A stretch of 64,000 nucleotides of DNA, taken from positions 98,795-162,794 of the forward strand of contig JAUMZW010000003.1 in NCBI GenBank assembly GCA_030527925.1. The letters run 5' to 3'. The stretch is from Streptococcus sp. (GTDB taxonomy: Bacteria > Bacillota > Bacilli > Lactobacillales > Streptococcaceae). The stretch's first letter is position 1. The number at the start of each line of letters is the position of its first letter. The notes under the pieces were generated by a model. The model saw nothing but the letters and a program-made list of their open reading frames with translations. It did no database searches and was not told the DNA's origin. Shown in pieces: positions 9,501 through 18,159 of the stretch. The position numbers and the translations under genes are program-made.

Positions 9501-12500
9501 TAGTATCAAATCCATTAGTTACTAATTCATAACCTTTAGCAACATATGCCTTAATTTTAGCATCATTATCTGCGTATGTAATTGTTTCACCTGGTTTACC
9601 ATCAGGTAAAGCTTGGGTTTCTAATGTAGCATTAGTTGTTTCATTTTTATAAATAACATTAGCTTTTTGTTTAGCTATATAGACATATGTTATTGTCTGT
9701 TCTTCAGTTGATACTGTACCATTTTCTGATTTAGATCCAGGTTTTATAGGTGTTTTTGTATCTAATACATAAGTAATATCACCTTTTTTTATTTCTAATT
9801 TTCTTGAAGGTGTTGTATCATATTTTGTACCAACTTGTTTATTAGACAATACTGTTACATCTTCGTCAATTTTGTTCCCTTTGTCATCTTCATACTTAAC
9901 AATAACGTTTGAACCATACAGAGGATTATATCTATAAACAACCTTTGTTATTTCTTTTGTTAATGTTCCGTTAACATTAGACGGAAGTTTTTCTTCATTT
10001 AGTGTATAAACCAATCCATCTTTATCTGTTAAAGTTTTCGGAACATTACCTGTGTAGTCTTTTAAGTCATATGTTCTGCCAACAATATTATTATATGTTC
10101 TGCTTGTCCCATCATATATTGTTGTTGTATCACTCTTCAGAGTTTTTCCGTCTGAGTCTTTAACATATTCAATAACTACTTTACCATATTCTGCTTTTTT
10201 ATAGACAGCAACTACATTAAGTGTCGTATCTTTTGCTAAACTTCCTTTATCGTCATTTGATTTAAATTCTTTAGAATTTTCTTCAAATGTTTTATTTGCT
10301 TCTGAAAATTTCTCAAATGTATAATAGTTTCCATCTTTCCCTAAAATGCTAAATGGTATCTTCGATTTTGTATCTTTTACAATATCTCCACTTGCAGATT
10401 TTGTTTCATTAACGTTAGTTTCCACACGGTTATTACCTTCAGCAGCTATGTTAGACTTATCAATATCATTTACACTATCAGTTGGTTTAATAACTTCATA
10501 TGTATCTGTCAAATAGTTCCCGCTTGGGACAATTGAAACACCTGGTATCAGAACTTTACCATTTTCATCAACAAACCTCAACGCTACTTTACCATAATCA
10601 GATACTACTATTGTTTTAGATTCAGGTTGTTTCTCTTTATTCCAATAGTTAGCAGATTTTACATTTGTTTCTAAAATGTTTCCTGTTGAGTCTTTTGTTG
10701 TTAGAAGAATTGCTTGGTCTTCAAGATTAACGCTACTATCTTTAGCTTTGTTACTACCTTCACCATAACCAATTCTATTACCGTTATTTACATACTTCAA
10801 CGAATCAGGTTGTAGTTGTCTTTCTACTCCAAATTGTGAAAAATCGCCATACAGCTTGTAAATACTCGATTTATTCATATTTCCTGAAACAAGTTTTAAT
10901 ACAAGTTCATCATCATTAACAGATTCTACTTTTAATTTAACACTCGATAATTTGTCAAAATAACTATCTTTCCATAGTAAAACTTTATTTTCGTTAATTT
11001 CTACGTCATCTTTTGAAAATTCAACTGGAGTTCCAGATAAGGTTACTTCTTTATGCTCTCCAAGGTCAACCCATTTAGTCATATCATTATCTTTTAATTT
11101 TAAGATAAATGTATACCCTTGATCATAAGAAAAATCTTTTGTGTTGATTTGGAAACTTTGTGTACGACTTTTAACAGTCCCATTATCATAAATTAATTCG
11201 CCTGAATCATTTAGATAATATACACCTCCCACAGAAGTAGTAGTTTGGCCTGTTTCTGGATCTTTATATCCAGTAAATTTTGGAATAGTAAATGGTGTCG
11301 TTGCAACAGTTTTATCGTTGAACTTAATCATTCGACTAGATTCGATGTCTTCGCTTACTTTTGGTAAATTAAAACCTGAAGTAGCATTTGGCACTAATCT
11401 TTCAAATTCAATGTTTGCTTTTGTCTCAGCAGCTTTTGTGAAAACATACTCATAGTAATTTTCTGTACCAATAGCATGAATATTAGCCGCTTCTTTTTCA
11501 GACAATTTAGTATTTGAATCTTTTTGTGCATAAAACGGATCTTTATCCATTGAAGATGTTAGTTGTGCTTTACCTTTCTTAACCAATTTTGCAGTAGCAA
11601 GTACTGTTCCATCAGTATCAACAATATCCTTTGGAGCATCGCTATCTGGGTTTAAGTTAGTAAATGTGATTTTTAAAGTATCACCTTCTTTAATTTGACC
11701 ATTTATAACCTTAACTTTATAACTATAGTTATTTGTAGCAGTTATACTAGCACTAGCATAAAACTTATCATCAATTTTTGTCATTCCTTCATAAGGATTG
11801 CTTGATGGTGCTTCTGTATTCGTTTCTAAAACGTAGCTAATTTCATTATAACCATTTTTTTTCAATAAAACGTATGCAGCCTCAATTTGATTTGAAACTA
11901 GTGTTATATGTTCACTTAACGATACACTTGTTTCATCAGTGTTAGAAAGGCTAACCTCAGCAGCTTTACTAACATCAACTAATTTTGATGAAACTTCCTT
12001 TAACTCAGATTTTGCTTCATCAGTGAGGGGTGTTGTTTGATCTGCTTCTGTACCACTTGAAACAACATTGTCAACAAAAGATGACATCACATTAGATTCT
12101 GTTACTAATTGTTCTAATACTTCTTTTTTTGTATTAATAGTATCATCTTCTTTAGTTTTAGAAGAATCTGATACTTCACTAGGTTTATCTGAATTTTCTT
12201 CTGTTGTTTTTGAATCAACAGATTTAGACTGACTAGTTAAATCTGTATCGTCATTTACCAATGAAGTACTAACACTAGAATTATCAGCATCATCATTTGA
12301 TTGCACATCACTAGAATCAGATAATTCCGTTACTTTTGATGCTTCTTGTTCTTTAAGACTAGACTCTAATCTTGTTGCGCTATCATCTGAAGAAACTGAA
12401 AGTAATGAGGAAGCTACTGACATATTTGAGTTTTCATCCGCATTTACATTACCCGATTGCATTACAGAAAAAGCAGTAGCTATTAATACTGACGCTACTC

Positions 12501-12552
12501 CAACATTATATTTTCTAATAGAAAATCTTTGTTTTTCTATTCTTGATTTCAT
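6583..12552 (-). CDS. Large LPXTG cell-wall-anchored adhesin with MucBP-like repeats
   Basis: A 1989-residue surface protein. Residues 1-40 are a YSIRK-type signal (FSIRKYNVGVASVL), followed by a Ser/Asp/Thr-rich stretch to about 230 and a non-repetitive region to about 700. MucBP-like beta repeats of the VxYVxxDGK type follow. From about 1050 there are long repeats each containing WPD ... TRTIKYV ... TVTATDENSTVEVKY and a Pro/Gly-rich linker. Three successive units are spaced exactly 858 bp (286 residues). The C-terminus has a Lys/Asp/Asn spacer, LPNTG near 1956, a hydrophobic helix and RRKDEQ, the sortase A pattern. I start it at ATG 12552 (GGTGG upstream) rather than a TTG 11 codons earlier. 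The ligand is unknown; mucin or host-protein binding is inference. IS debris on both sides suggests acquisition. Confidence 0.9.
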   Translation of the reverse strand: MKSRIEKQRFSIRKYNVGVASVLIATAFSVMQSGNVNADENSNMSVASSLLSVSSDDSATRLESSLKEQEASKVTELSDSSDVQSNDDADNSSVSTSLVNDDTDLTSQSKSVDSKTTEENSDKPSEVSDSSKTKEDDTINTKKEVLEQLVTESNVMSSFVDNVVSSGTEADQTTPLTDEAKSELKEVSSKLVDVSKAAEVSLSNTDETSVSLSEHITLVSNQIEAAYVLLKKNGYNEISYVLETNTEAPSSNPYEGMTKIDDKFYASASITATNNYSYKVKVINGQIKEGDTLKITFTNLNPDSDAPKDIVDTDGTVLATAKLVKKGKAQLTSSMDKDPFYAQKDSNTKLSEKEAANIHAIGTENYYEYVFTKAAETKANIEFERLVPNATSGFNLPKVSEDIESSRMIKFNDKTVATTPFTIPKFTGYKDPETGQTTTSVGGVYYLNDSGELIYDNGTVKSRTQSFQINTKDFSYDQGYTFILKLKDNDMTKWVDLGEHKEVTLSGTPVEFSKDDVEINENKVLLWKDSYFDKLSSVKLKVESVNDDELVLKLVSGNMNKSSIYKLYGDFSQFGVERQLQPDSLKYVNNGNRIGYGEGSNKAKDSSVNLEDQAILLTTKDSTGNILETNVKSANYWNKEKQPESKTIVVSDYGKVALRFVDENGKVLIPGVSIVPSGNYLTDTYEVIKPTDSVNDIDKSNIAAEGNNRVETNVNETKSASGDIVKDTKSKIPFSILGKDGNYYTFEKFSEANKTFEENSKEFKSNDDKGSLAKDTTLNVVAVYKKAEYGKVVIEYVKDSDGKTLKSDTTTIYDGTSRTYNNIVGRTYDLKDYTGNVPKTLTDKDGLVYTLNEEKLPSNVNGTLTKEITKVVYRYNPLYGSNVIVKYEDDKGNKIDEDVTVLSNKQVGTKYDTTPSRKLEIKKGDITYVLDTKTPIKPGSKSENGTVSTEEQTITYVYIAKQKANVIYKNETTNATLETQALPDGKPGETITYADNDAKIKAYVAKGYELVTNGFDTKTTFDDNNSTTQEIVVTLKEGTKPVDPKNPVWPDNASDAAKKTELTKSITRTITYVDATTGKEVSTADKQTVTFTRTPILSKVTGEILGYDTNGDGTVDTKDASAAWTTTNDKYTEVVSPDLSAKGYDAPDKAKVEAKTVKASDSNEEVKVKYEQSVENIIPGENIEPGKPVDPNNPNGPKWPDSVKDLVTTKDVTRTIKYVYAKDNSQASDTVTQTANFERDATVNLVTGVITYGEWTSKNNTLESKTSPVITGYLADTKEVSSKTVTATDENSTVEVKYSPIGTYTPKVPEGYTPVDPIPYPNDPNDPTKPGVPTDPIPYIPGLTPVGPDGPLTPVDPKDPSKGYNPPSVPTDPTKGTDITYVKDEQKAVINYVTEDGKVLDTKEVSGKSSEKIDYSTADKIKEMVAKGYVLVKDNFPSDAKYDNDTSVTQTFTVVFKEATAPVTPGVTPKPGEPVDPSNPNGPKWPDSVKDLVTTKDVTRTIKYVYAKDNSQASDTVTQTANFERDATVNLVTGVITYGEWTSKNNTLESKTSPVITGYLADTKEVSSKTVTATDENSTVEVKYSPIGTYTPKVPEGYTPVDPIPYPNDPNDPTKPGVPTDPIPYIPGLTPVGPDGPLTPVDPKDPSKGYNPPSVPTDPTKGTDITYEKDGQTATIKYVTESGEVLSSDSVSGKSGEVIDYSTASKIQDYISKGYELVSDNFPKDAKYDNDKSVSQTFEVKFKEADGTIPPGTTPKPGEPVDPNNPNGPKWPDSVKDLVTTKDVTRTIKYVDSNGNVVSKEIVQTVNFKRDAKVNLVTGAITYGDWTSSDSTLPEVVSPDLSAKGYDAPDQAKVSSKTVTATDEDSTVVVTYKMKAKEEPKKPSKDDSNTKTPKYDGDKDNNPKHDDNTNKTPKNDENKTSKDGDNGKHHVEDRKITSDKTAASNGMMSSTSEQVLPNTGERSPSALSVLGVMALIGGLFATKRRKDEQ
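7586..8976 (-). repeat. Near-identical 858-bp-period coding repeats in the adhesin
   Basis: The segment 7586-8118 recurs almost base for base at 8444-8976, shifted by 858 bp. A third, more diverged unit lies downstream of it (about 7000-7260) and a related half-unit upstream (about 9000-9450). The near-identity includes the Pro-rich linker with VPTDPIPYIPGL. Such identity permits repeat loss or gain by recombination. Confidence 0.85.
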
Positions 12553-12684
12553 ATTTCCACCTTTTTTATTTTTGATAAATCTCAATATATTTAATCATCT
12601 AATCTATTTTATCATTTTTTTTATAAATTACAAGTATAATATATTCATTTACTGAAAAAATACACCTAAATTAAAGTTTTAAAG

Positions 12685-12793
12685 TTCTGGCAAATCGCAA
12701 GTTCAAGTTAGCCATTTAGTAAAAATTCTCTAGTAGATTTATAATCCAGTACTTTCTTTGGATAATTATTTATCCAATTTTCAATAAATGCAA
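12685..12793 (-). mobile_element. IS30-family 3' fragment
   Basis: Read leftward it encodes the last codons of an IS30-type transposase (IAFIENWINNYPKKVLDYKS, then TREFLLNG and a stop at 12708-12710) and then the IS end GGCTAACTTGAAC. It is about 93 percent identical by eye to 5465-5545 and in the same orientation. At 12794-12819 another IS-end-like sequence (GCAAAATGAAGTTGGCC) abuts it in the opposite sense. No functional gene. Confidence 0.75.
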
Positions 12794-12870
12794 TGAAATT
12801 TGCAAAATGAAGTTGGCCATATTACCTTAGTCCAGAATCATATATTCCATTATACGTTAATAAATATTGA

Positions 12871-13160
12871 TTTTATTCATAAATGTAAATTATAAAATAA
12901 AGTTAGCCGACTTAAGTGTGAAAATGCAACACTTTTCTGTACAATTGTTTTTCTTAAGCAATCACTTGTCTGACCATCGGTGTTTGATAGTTGAGACTTG
13001 CTTGAATACAGTGGTGGTTCCATCAGTATGCATAGTCTCTGTTCTTAAGAATTGGTTCTTCAATCGAATGAAAGATTTCTTGGTTAATAAACTCCAGTTT
13101 AAAAGAACGGTAGGTACTCTCAGCCACAGCATTATCATGAGGACAGTCTGATTGGCTAGT
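12871..13160 (-). mobile_element. IS3-family transposase (OrfB) 3' fragment
   Basis: Leftward translation gives DCPHDNAVAESTYRSFK, LEFINQEIFHSIEE and NYQTPM, the C-terminal integrase-core region of IS3-family OrfB including the DDE Glu in AVAES. It has an in-frame TGA after RDYAY and lacks the N-terminal half. The IS end lies near 12905 (GTTAGCCGACTTAAGTG). It fills the gap between the adhesin and polA together with the IS30 fragment. Confidence 0.75.
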
Positions 13161-13241
13161 TTAAACTTAAAATTCGGAGTAGTCTATACAATATTTGTAA
13201 AAAGTCATACTTTATATATTTCATCTAAAATTTTATTTACC

Positions 13242-15878
13242 TTACTTTGCTTCATACCATGTCTTTCCATCACTTTCATCTGCTAAGAGTGGAACTGAAA
13301 GTGATACGGCATTTTCCATTGTCTCTTTTACTAAAACTTTAATTTGATCTAATTCGGAAATTGGGACTTGTAAGACAATTTCGTCATGCACTTGCAAGAG
13401 CATTTTTGTTTGATAGCCTTTTTCAATTAATAATCTGTCTAGATTAATCATTGCGATTTTTAAAATATCTGCTGCGCTTCCTTGAATAGGAGAATTGATT
13501 GCCGTACGTTCTGCAAAGTTTCTAAGGTTAAAATTACGTGAATTAATTTCTGGTAATTCTCTTCGTCTATGAAACATTGTCTCGACATATCCTTTATCTC
13601 TTGCCTCACGCACAACTGTATCCATATAGTTTTTTATCCCTGGATAGCGTTCAAAATAAGTTTCGATATATTCCTTAGCTTGTTTTCTTGTAATCCCAAG
13701 GTTATTTGATAGCCCAAAATCTGAAATCCCATAAACAATACCAAAGTTTACAGCCTTTGCATTACGTCTGTCATTAGCTGTGACATCCTCTGGCTTTTCA
13801 ATGCCAAACACGCGCATAGCAGTTGACGTATGAATATCAGCCCCATGTTCAAATGCCGCAATCAAATGCTCATCTCCTGAGATATGAGCCAAGACACGTA
13901 ACTCAATTTGAGAATAGTCAGAACTCAACAAAACAGCTTCTTCTTGGTCTGGAACAAAAGCTTTACGAATCAGACGACCCTGTTCAAGACGAATAGGAAT
14001 ATTTTGAAGGTTTGGGTCTGAACTGGACAGACGTCCTGTCTGTGTTAAATCTTGAATATATCGTGTATGAATTTTACCATCTGCTTGAATATAATCTTGA
14101 AGACCAATCAAATAAGTCGATTGCAACTTAGCAAGTTGACGGTATTCCAAAATTTTACTTACTACTGGTGAGATTGGAGCAAGACGTTCTAACACATCGA
14201 CTGCTGTCGAATAACCTGTTTTCGTTTTTTTAGTCATCTCGACTGGTAGTTTAAGGTTCTCAAATAAGATATCTCCCAGTTGTTTTGGTGAGTTAATGTT
14301 AAACTCTGTTCCCACCATCTCATAGATTTCACTTGTTAGTCGGTCAATGACTAGTTGGTTTTCTATCGCCATATCAGAAAGTGTTGATTTTTTAACGTGA
14401 ATACCTTCAATTTCCATCTTAGCTAAAACATCAGCTAAAGGTAGCTCAATATCAAATAATAATTCTGACTGATTTTTTTCATCAAGCTGTTTTAAGATAG
14501 GTTCTTCCGACTCCAACAAAACTTGGAGTTTTTTTGCCAAATGTCCAAGTAAGACATCTTCTTCTGGAATAGCTCGTTTTGCCCCTTTACCATAGATAGC
14601 TTCGTCAGTCTCTAATGGCAAACTCGTATAGAGTCTTGCAATTGTTGAGAGGTCATTACCCTCAACCGTTGATAGGACGTATTTCGCTAATCGACTATCA
14701 AATGCTACCTTAGGAATCAAAAAACCTTTGTGACTTAGTAAAACTTTTGTTCGCTTATAATCATAAGTTTTTATCCCTTTTGATACGGCTTCTTTAAAGA
14801 GATCTTCTGTTAGCAAATCCGTATTTGTCGAAGCATAGATAGCTGTCTTATCTCCCCAAGCAAAGCCAATAATATCTTCTGTGTGGTAATTCTCTCCCAA
14901 AATTTCAAAATAGAAAAACTGACCCTCTCTAAACATCTGAGGTTTCAATGTCTCAACTGTAATAAATGGCGTTTCAAATGTTTCCTGAACACTATCTCCT
15001 TCTAGAGCTTGTTTGAACTGTTTGAAATCCATTTCATCATAAAATGCTACTAGCTTATTAACATCTGGACTTTGATATAGAATATCATCTAATCCGATTG
15101 CAATTGGGGAATTTGTGTTAATAGTTGATAGTTCCTTTGAGAGAAAGGCTTGCTCTTTATCATTTATAAGGTTTTCTTTCATCTTAGAAGCTTTAAAAGC
15201 ATCAATATTTTCATAAATACCTTCTAGACTGCCGTATTCTAAGAGGAGTTTTAAACCTGTTTTTTCTCCAATTTTTGTAACTCCTGGGATGTTATCTGAT
15301 TTATCCCCCATTAGTGCTTTAAGGTCGATAAACTGTTGGGGAGTAATACCCATTTTTTCCATAAGATAATCTGGAGTAAAACGTTCAAATTCGGCAACAC
15401 CTTTTTTTGAAATTTCAACTACGGTATTAGCATCGGTAAGCTGGATTAAATCCTTGTCCCCACTTACTATGGTTACCTCAAAGTCTCCTGCATTTTCAGC
15501 TAACTTATCTAAGGTTCCAATAATATCATCAGCTTCGTAATCTTTCAAATCATAGTAAGAAATACCCAGATAGGTTAACATTTCTCTAATATATGGAAAT
15601 TGTTCTCTAAATTCATCAGGTGTCTTAGCACGACCCGCCTTATAATCAGCATACATCTCTGTTCTAAAGGTTGTCTTACCTGCATCAAAAGCTACTAATA
15701 TATGGGTTGGTTGAACACGCTCAAGTAGATGATTTAACATCAAATGAAAACCATAAATCGCATTTGTATGGAGTCCTGAATTATTTTTAAAGCGGTCAAG
15801 TTGGTTGTATAAAGCAAAAAATGCTCTAAAGGCTACAGAAGAGCCATCAATTAGAAGTAATTTATTTTTCTTTGTCAT
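13242..15878 (-). CDS. polA: DNA polymerase I
   Basis: PolA fills gaps and removes RNA primers in repair and lagging-strand maturation. The 878 residues comprise an N-terminal 5'-nuclease (LLIDGSSVAFRAFFAL; DYEADDIIGT), a central exonuclease-like domain in which the catalytic acidic residues are not apparent, as in other streptococcal PolI, and the polymerase domain. The last shows motif A DYSQIELRVLAH, motif B RRNAKAVNFGIVYG and motif C QVHDEIV. No clear ribosome site precedes the ATG. Instead an extended -10 lies only 6 nt upstream, so the mRNA may be leaderless. Confidence 0.97.
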   Translation of the reverse strand: MTKKNKLLLIDGSSVAFRAFFALYNQLDRFKNNSGLHTNAIYGFHLMLNHLLERVQPTHILVAFDAGKTTFRTEMYADYKAGRAKTPDEFREQFPYIREMLTYLGISYYDLKDYEADDIIGTLDKLAENAGDFEVTIVSGDKDLIQLTDANTVVEISKKGVAEFERFTPDYLMEKMGITPQQFIDLKALMGDKSDNIPGVTKIGEKTGLKLLLEYGSLEGIYENIDAFKASKMKENLINDKEQAFLSKELSTINTNSPIAIGLDDILYQSPDVNKLVAFYDEMDFKQFKQALEGDSVQETFETPFITVETLKPQMFREGQFFYFEILGENYHTEDIIGFAWGDKTAIYASTNTDLLTEDLFKEAVSKGIKTYDYKRTKVLLSHKGFLIPKVAFDSRLAKYVLSTVEGNDLSTIARLYTSLPLETDEAIYGKGAKRAIPEEDVLLGHLAKKLQVLLESEEPILKQLDEKNQSELLFDIELPLADVLAKMEIEGIHVKKSTLSDMAIENQLVIDRLTSEIYEMVGTEFNINSPKQLGDILFENLKLPVEMTKKTKTGYSTAVDVLERLAPISPVVSKILEYRQLAKLQSTYLIGLQDYIQADGKIHTRYIQDLTQTGRLSSSDPNLQNIPIRLEQGRLIRKAFVPDQEEAVLLSSDYSQIELRVLAHISGDEHLIAAFEHGADIHTSTAMRVFGIEKPEDVTANDRRNAKAVNFGIVYGISDFGLSNNLGITRKQAKEYIETYFERYPGIKNYMDTVVREARDKGYVETMFHRRRELPEINSRNFNLRNFAERTAINSPIQGSAADILKIAMINLDRLLIEKGYQTKMLLQVHDEIVLQVPISELDQIKVLVKETMENAVSLSVPLLADESDGKTWYEAK

Positions 15879-15884
15879 ATGCTA

Positions 15885-15893
15885 ATTATAACA
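15885..15893 (-). promoter_or_regulatory. Extended -10 promoter of polA
   Basis: TGTTATAAT on the leftward strand matches the extended -10 consensus TGnTATAAT. Only 6 bases separate it from the polA ATG, so transcription should begin at or next to the start codon. Confidence 0.55.
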
Positions 15894-15939
15894 TAGCTCA
15901 TAGCTGATAGTGATTTAAGAGGTCATAGATTTTATCAAA

Positions 15940-15964
15940 TAAAAAGAAAACCTTACAGTTTTCT
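15940..15964 (-). terminator. Terminator after the YdcF-family gene
   Basis: Stem AGAAAAC (15945-15951) with GTTTTCT (15958-15964), loop of 6, T-run on the leftward strand. It ends transcripts entering from the gene upstream of polA. Confidence 0.6.
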
Positions 15965-15969
15965 AATCT

Positions 15970-16968
15970 TTATATCAATAGACCATAAACCCATGCTAAT
16001 AAGGCTAATCCAACTATGGTCAGATGCCATTTCCAATAAATAGCAACTAGCCCTAATCCTTCTCTTATCCAAGCATTTGGTAGGTAATAGAGTGCTGTCT
16101 TTGACCCAATACTATGTCCTTGCAATCCTAACTTTCTCAAGTAAACACCCGCTCTCAACGCATGAAAAGAGTTGGTCACTACTAAACAATACGGGGTCTT
16201 GTGACCGAGATCTTCTAGGATAGTTTTTGAAAACAAGAGGTTTTCATAAGTTGTTTTTGACTGATTTTCTACTATAATATCCTCTTTTAAAACACCTTTT
16301 AGCATCAGATAACTAGCCATTGCTTCTGCTTCGGCGCGTGAGCTATCGGGTGCTAACCCTCCTGATACAAGTAACTTAGGTCTTTTCCCATATTTTAGAT
16401 AAAGTTGATAGCCTTCATCCAAGCGCTGTGCTAAAAGCGGTGTCACCTCACCTCTTATCAAACCTGATCCTAGAATAATCAGACAATCTGGTTCTCTTTC
16501 TAATCTAAACAGGTGACACACAACACTATACACCATATAAGAAACATATAGTCCTGTGATATATAATAGAAGAAAGTTTGGAAAAATTAAAATGTGTCTT
16601 GGTATAACTATATCTTTAAAATAGAAGATAATAAAGAGATAGAGTGATAATAAAAGTCCAAAACCAATGGTAAAAAGCGTTGCAAAGCGATAACCTTCAA
16701 AAAATAAAAGTTTCCGACCACTAAGAATTAAATAAAGCGTCGATGATAAGACACTAAGCAAAGAAATAATCGGAAAAATCCATAACACAAGAGTACGCAA
16801 CCAACTCCCTTGAACATAGGGTCCACTGGGTGTTAGAGCATTTCCATAGATAAGACTTAACACTAAAAATAAAGTTAAGGTTAAAAGATAAGCATTTACC
16901 AAACGTCTTGGTTCTTGGTAAAACGATATAAAAAATAGCACCGCTGGTACTAACCATATAAGATGCAA
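15970..16968 (-). CDS. YdcF/DUF218 family membrane protein
   Basis: A 332-residue protein with about six N-terminal membrane spans (to about residue 150), then a DUF218/YdcF domain. That domain carries IILGSGLIRGEVTPLLAQRL, VSGGLAPDSSRAEAEAM, ENQSKTTYENLLFS and VVTNSFHALRA; a final membrane helix ends the protein. DUF218 proteins are implicated in envelope metabolism in some bacteria but lack a settled reaction. I choose TTG 16968 as the start because GAGGGAGGG lies 6 nt upstream. An ATG at 17019 lies above a likely -10 (TATACT, 17003-17008). It is the gene just beyond the trailer end of the CRISPR array. Confidence 0.78.
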   Translation of the reverse strand: MHLIWLVPAVLFFISFYQEPRRLVNAYLLTLTLFLVLSLIYGNALTPSGPYVQGSWLRTLVLWIFPIISLLSVLSSTLYLILSGRKLLFFEGYRFATLFTIGFGLLLSLYLFIIFYFKDIVIPRHILIFPNFLLLYITGLYVSYMVYSVVCHLFRLEREPDCLIILGSGLIRGEVTPLLAQRLDEGYQLYLKYGKRPKLLVSGGLAPDSSRAEAEAMASYLMLKGVLKEDIIVENQSKTTYENLLFSKTILEDLGHKTPYCLVVTNSFHALRAGVYLRKLGLQGHSIGSKTALYYLPNAWIREGLGLVAIYWKWHLTIVGLALLAWVYGLLI

Positions 16969-17067
16969 AAGTAACCCTCCCTCAATAATACAATATCTAA
17001 TCAGTATAACACATCTCATCTCAAAATGAGAAATACCTTATAAGTTTCTATTTTCTGGATAAGATTG

Positions 17068-18094
17068 ACTTTACAGTTACTTAAATCTTGAGAGTACAAA
17101 AACTGTTTCTGGTGATGCAAAAACAGATGTCGAGTTTTACAGTTACTTAAATCTTGAGAGTACAAAAACGTAGACAGTACGTCATTCGTACAATATTCTG
17201 TTTTACAGTTACTTAAATCTTGAGAGTACAAAAACCAACTCGTGTTTTGATTGCTTCAACACCTAGTTTTACAGTTACTTAAATCTTGAGAGTACAAAAA
17301 CGAGATAAATCTGATATTTGCATCGATAATCGTTTTACAGTTACTTAAATCTTGAGAGTACAAAAACCATCTAATATCCACTCACTATCTCACCAGTGTT
17401 TTACAGTTACTTAAATCTTGAGAGTACAAAAACGTTGTAAATTTTAAGGATATATCTGATAGAGTTTTACAGTTACTTAAATCTTGAGAGTACAAAAACA
17501 AAATAGAAAATGTTATGCCCTTATATTTAGTTTTACAGTTACTTAAATCTTGAGAGTACAAAAACCATCTTGGAAAGTCCAAGCACTTGCGTCAAGTTTT
17601 ACAGTTACTTAAATCTTGAGAGTACAAAAACTTTTCTTTAATTATATAAACATTGTAAAATGTTTTACAGTTACTTAAATCTTGAGAGTACAAAAACGTG
17701 TTAGCAAAAACCTTATATAATTTTGAAGTTTTACAGTTACTTAAATCTTGAGAGTACAAAAACCGATACCTTTGTTAATCTCTCAAAGGTTTTTGTTTTA
17801 CAGTTACTTAAATCTTGAGAGTACAAAAACAAACAGACGCAAACGTAAAACGTATAGATAGTTTTACAGTTACTTAAATCTTGAGAGTACAAAAACACAC
17901 TACGGTTAAAGATAATGAGCTAACCTGTTTTACAGTTACTTAAATCTTGAGAGTACAAAAACATTAACAACCTCATATCGTCTTCAGTTGCAGTTTTACA
18001 GTTACTTAAATCTTGAGAGTACAAAAACGATGTCATAGGGGCATTGCCTAAATCACTTGTTTTACAGTTACTTAAATCTTGAGAGTACAAAAAC
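17068..18094 (-). CRISPR. Type II-A CRISPR array, 16 repeats and 15 spacers
   Basis: Sixteen 36-bp repeats at 66-bp period; on the transcribed (leftward) strand each begins GTTTTTGTACTCTC and ends AAGTAACTGTAAAAC. Spacers are 30 nt, except one of 31 nt (17764-17794). The first repeat next to csn2 is 18059-18094; the last, at 17068-17103, differs from the others only in its final two bases (GT instead of AC), as expected of the old, leader-distal end. The other 15 repeats read identical and all spacers differ. The repeat is nearly that of S. thermophilus CRISPR1. I could not identify protospacers. Confidence 0.99.
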
Positions 18095-18159
18095 CTCAAA
18101 TCGTCATTTTTGATTTTTATACTCTAGGAAAATTATATCATCTCTAGAGTATCTGTCAA
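18095..18159 (-). promoter_or_regulatory. CRISPR leader and array promoter
   Basis: Between csn2 and the first repeat. On the leftward strand a consensus TTGACA (18154-18159) and TATAAT (18132-18137) are 16 bp apart, giving a start near 18125 and about 30 nt of leader RNA before the first repeat. The -35 includes the csn2 stop codon TGA. ACTCTAG ... CTAGAGT forms a dyad around the -10. The leader end ATGACGATTTGAG abuts the repeat, the site where integration is expected. Confidence 0.75.

Noticed and set aside
12685..12820. MITE with terminal inverted repeats
   Set aside because: The right-hand IS-end-like sequence points the wrong way for a pair of inward-facing ends; it is better seen as the junction of two IS fragments.
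12867..13151. Rightward 94-codon frame upstream of polA
   Set aside because: The opposite strand encodes a recognisable IS3 OrfB C-terminus; the rightward frame is its shadow.
17016..17582. Open frames with repeated FLYSQDLSNCK peptides
   Set aside because: These are translations of the CRISPR repeats; the 66-bp period is a multiple of three so the frame stays open by chance.
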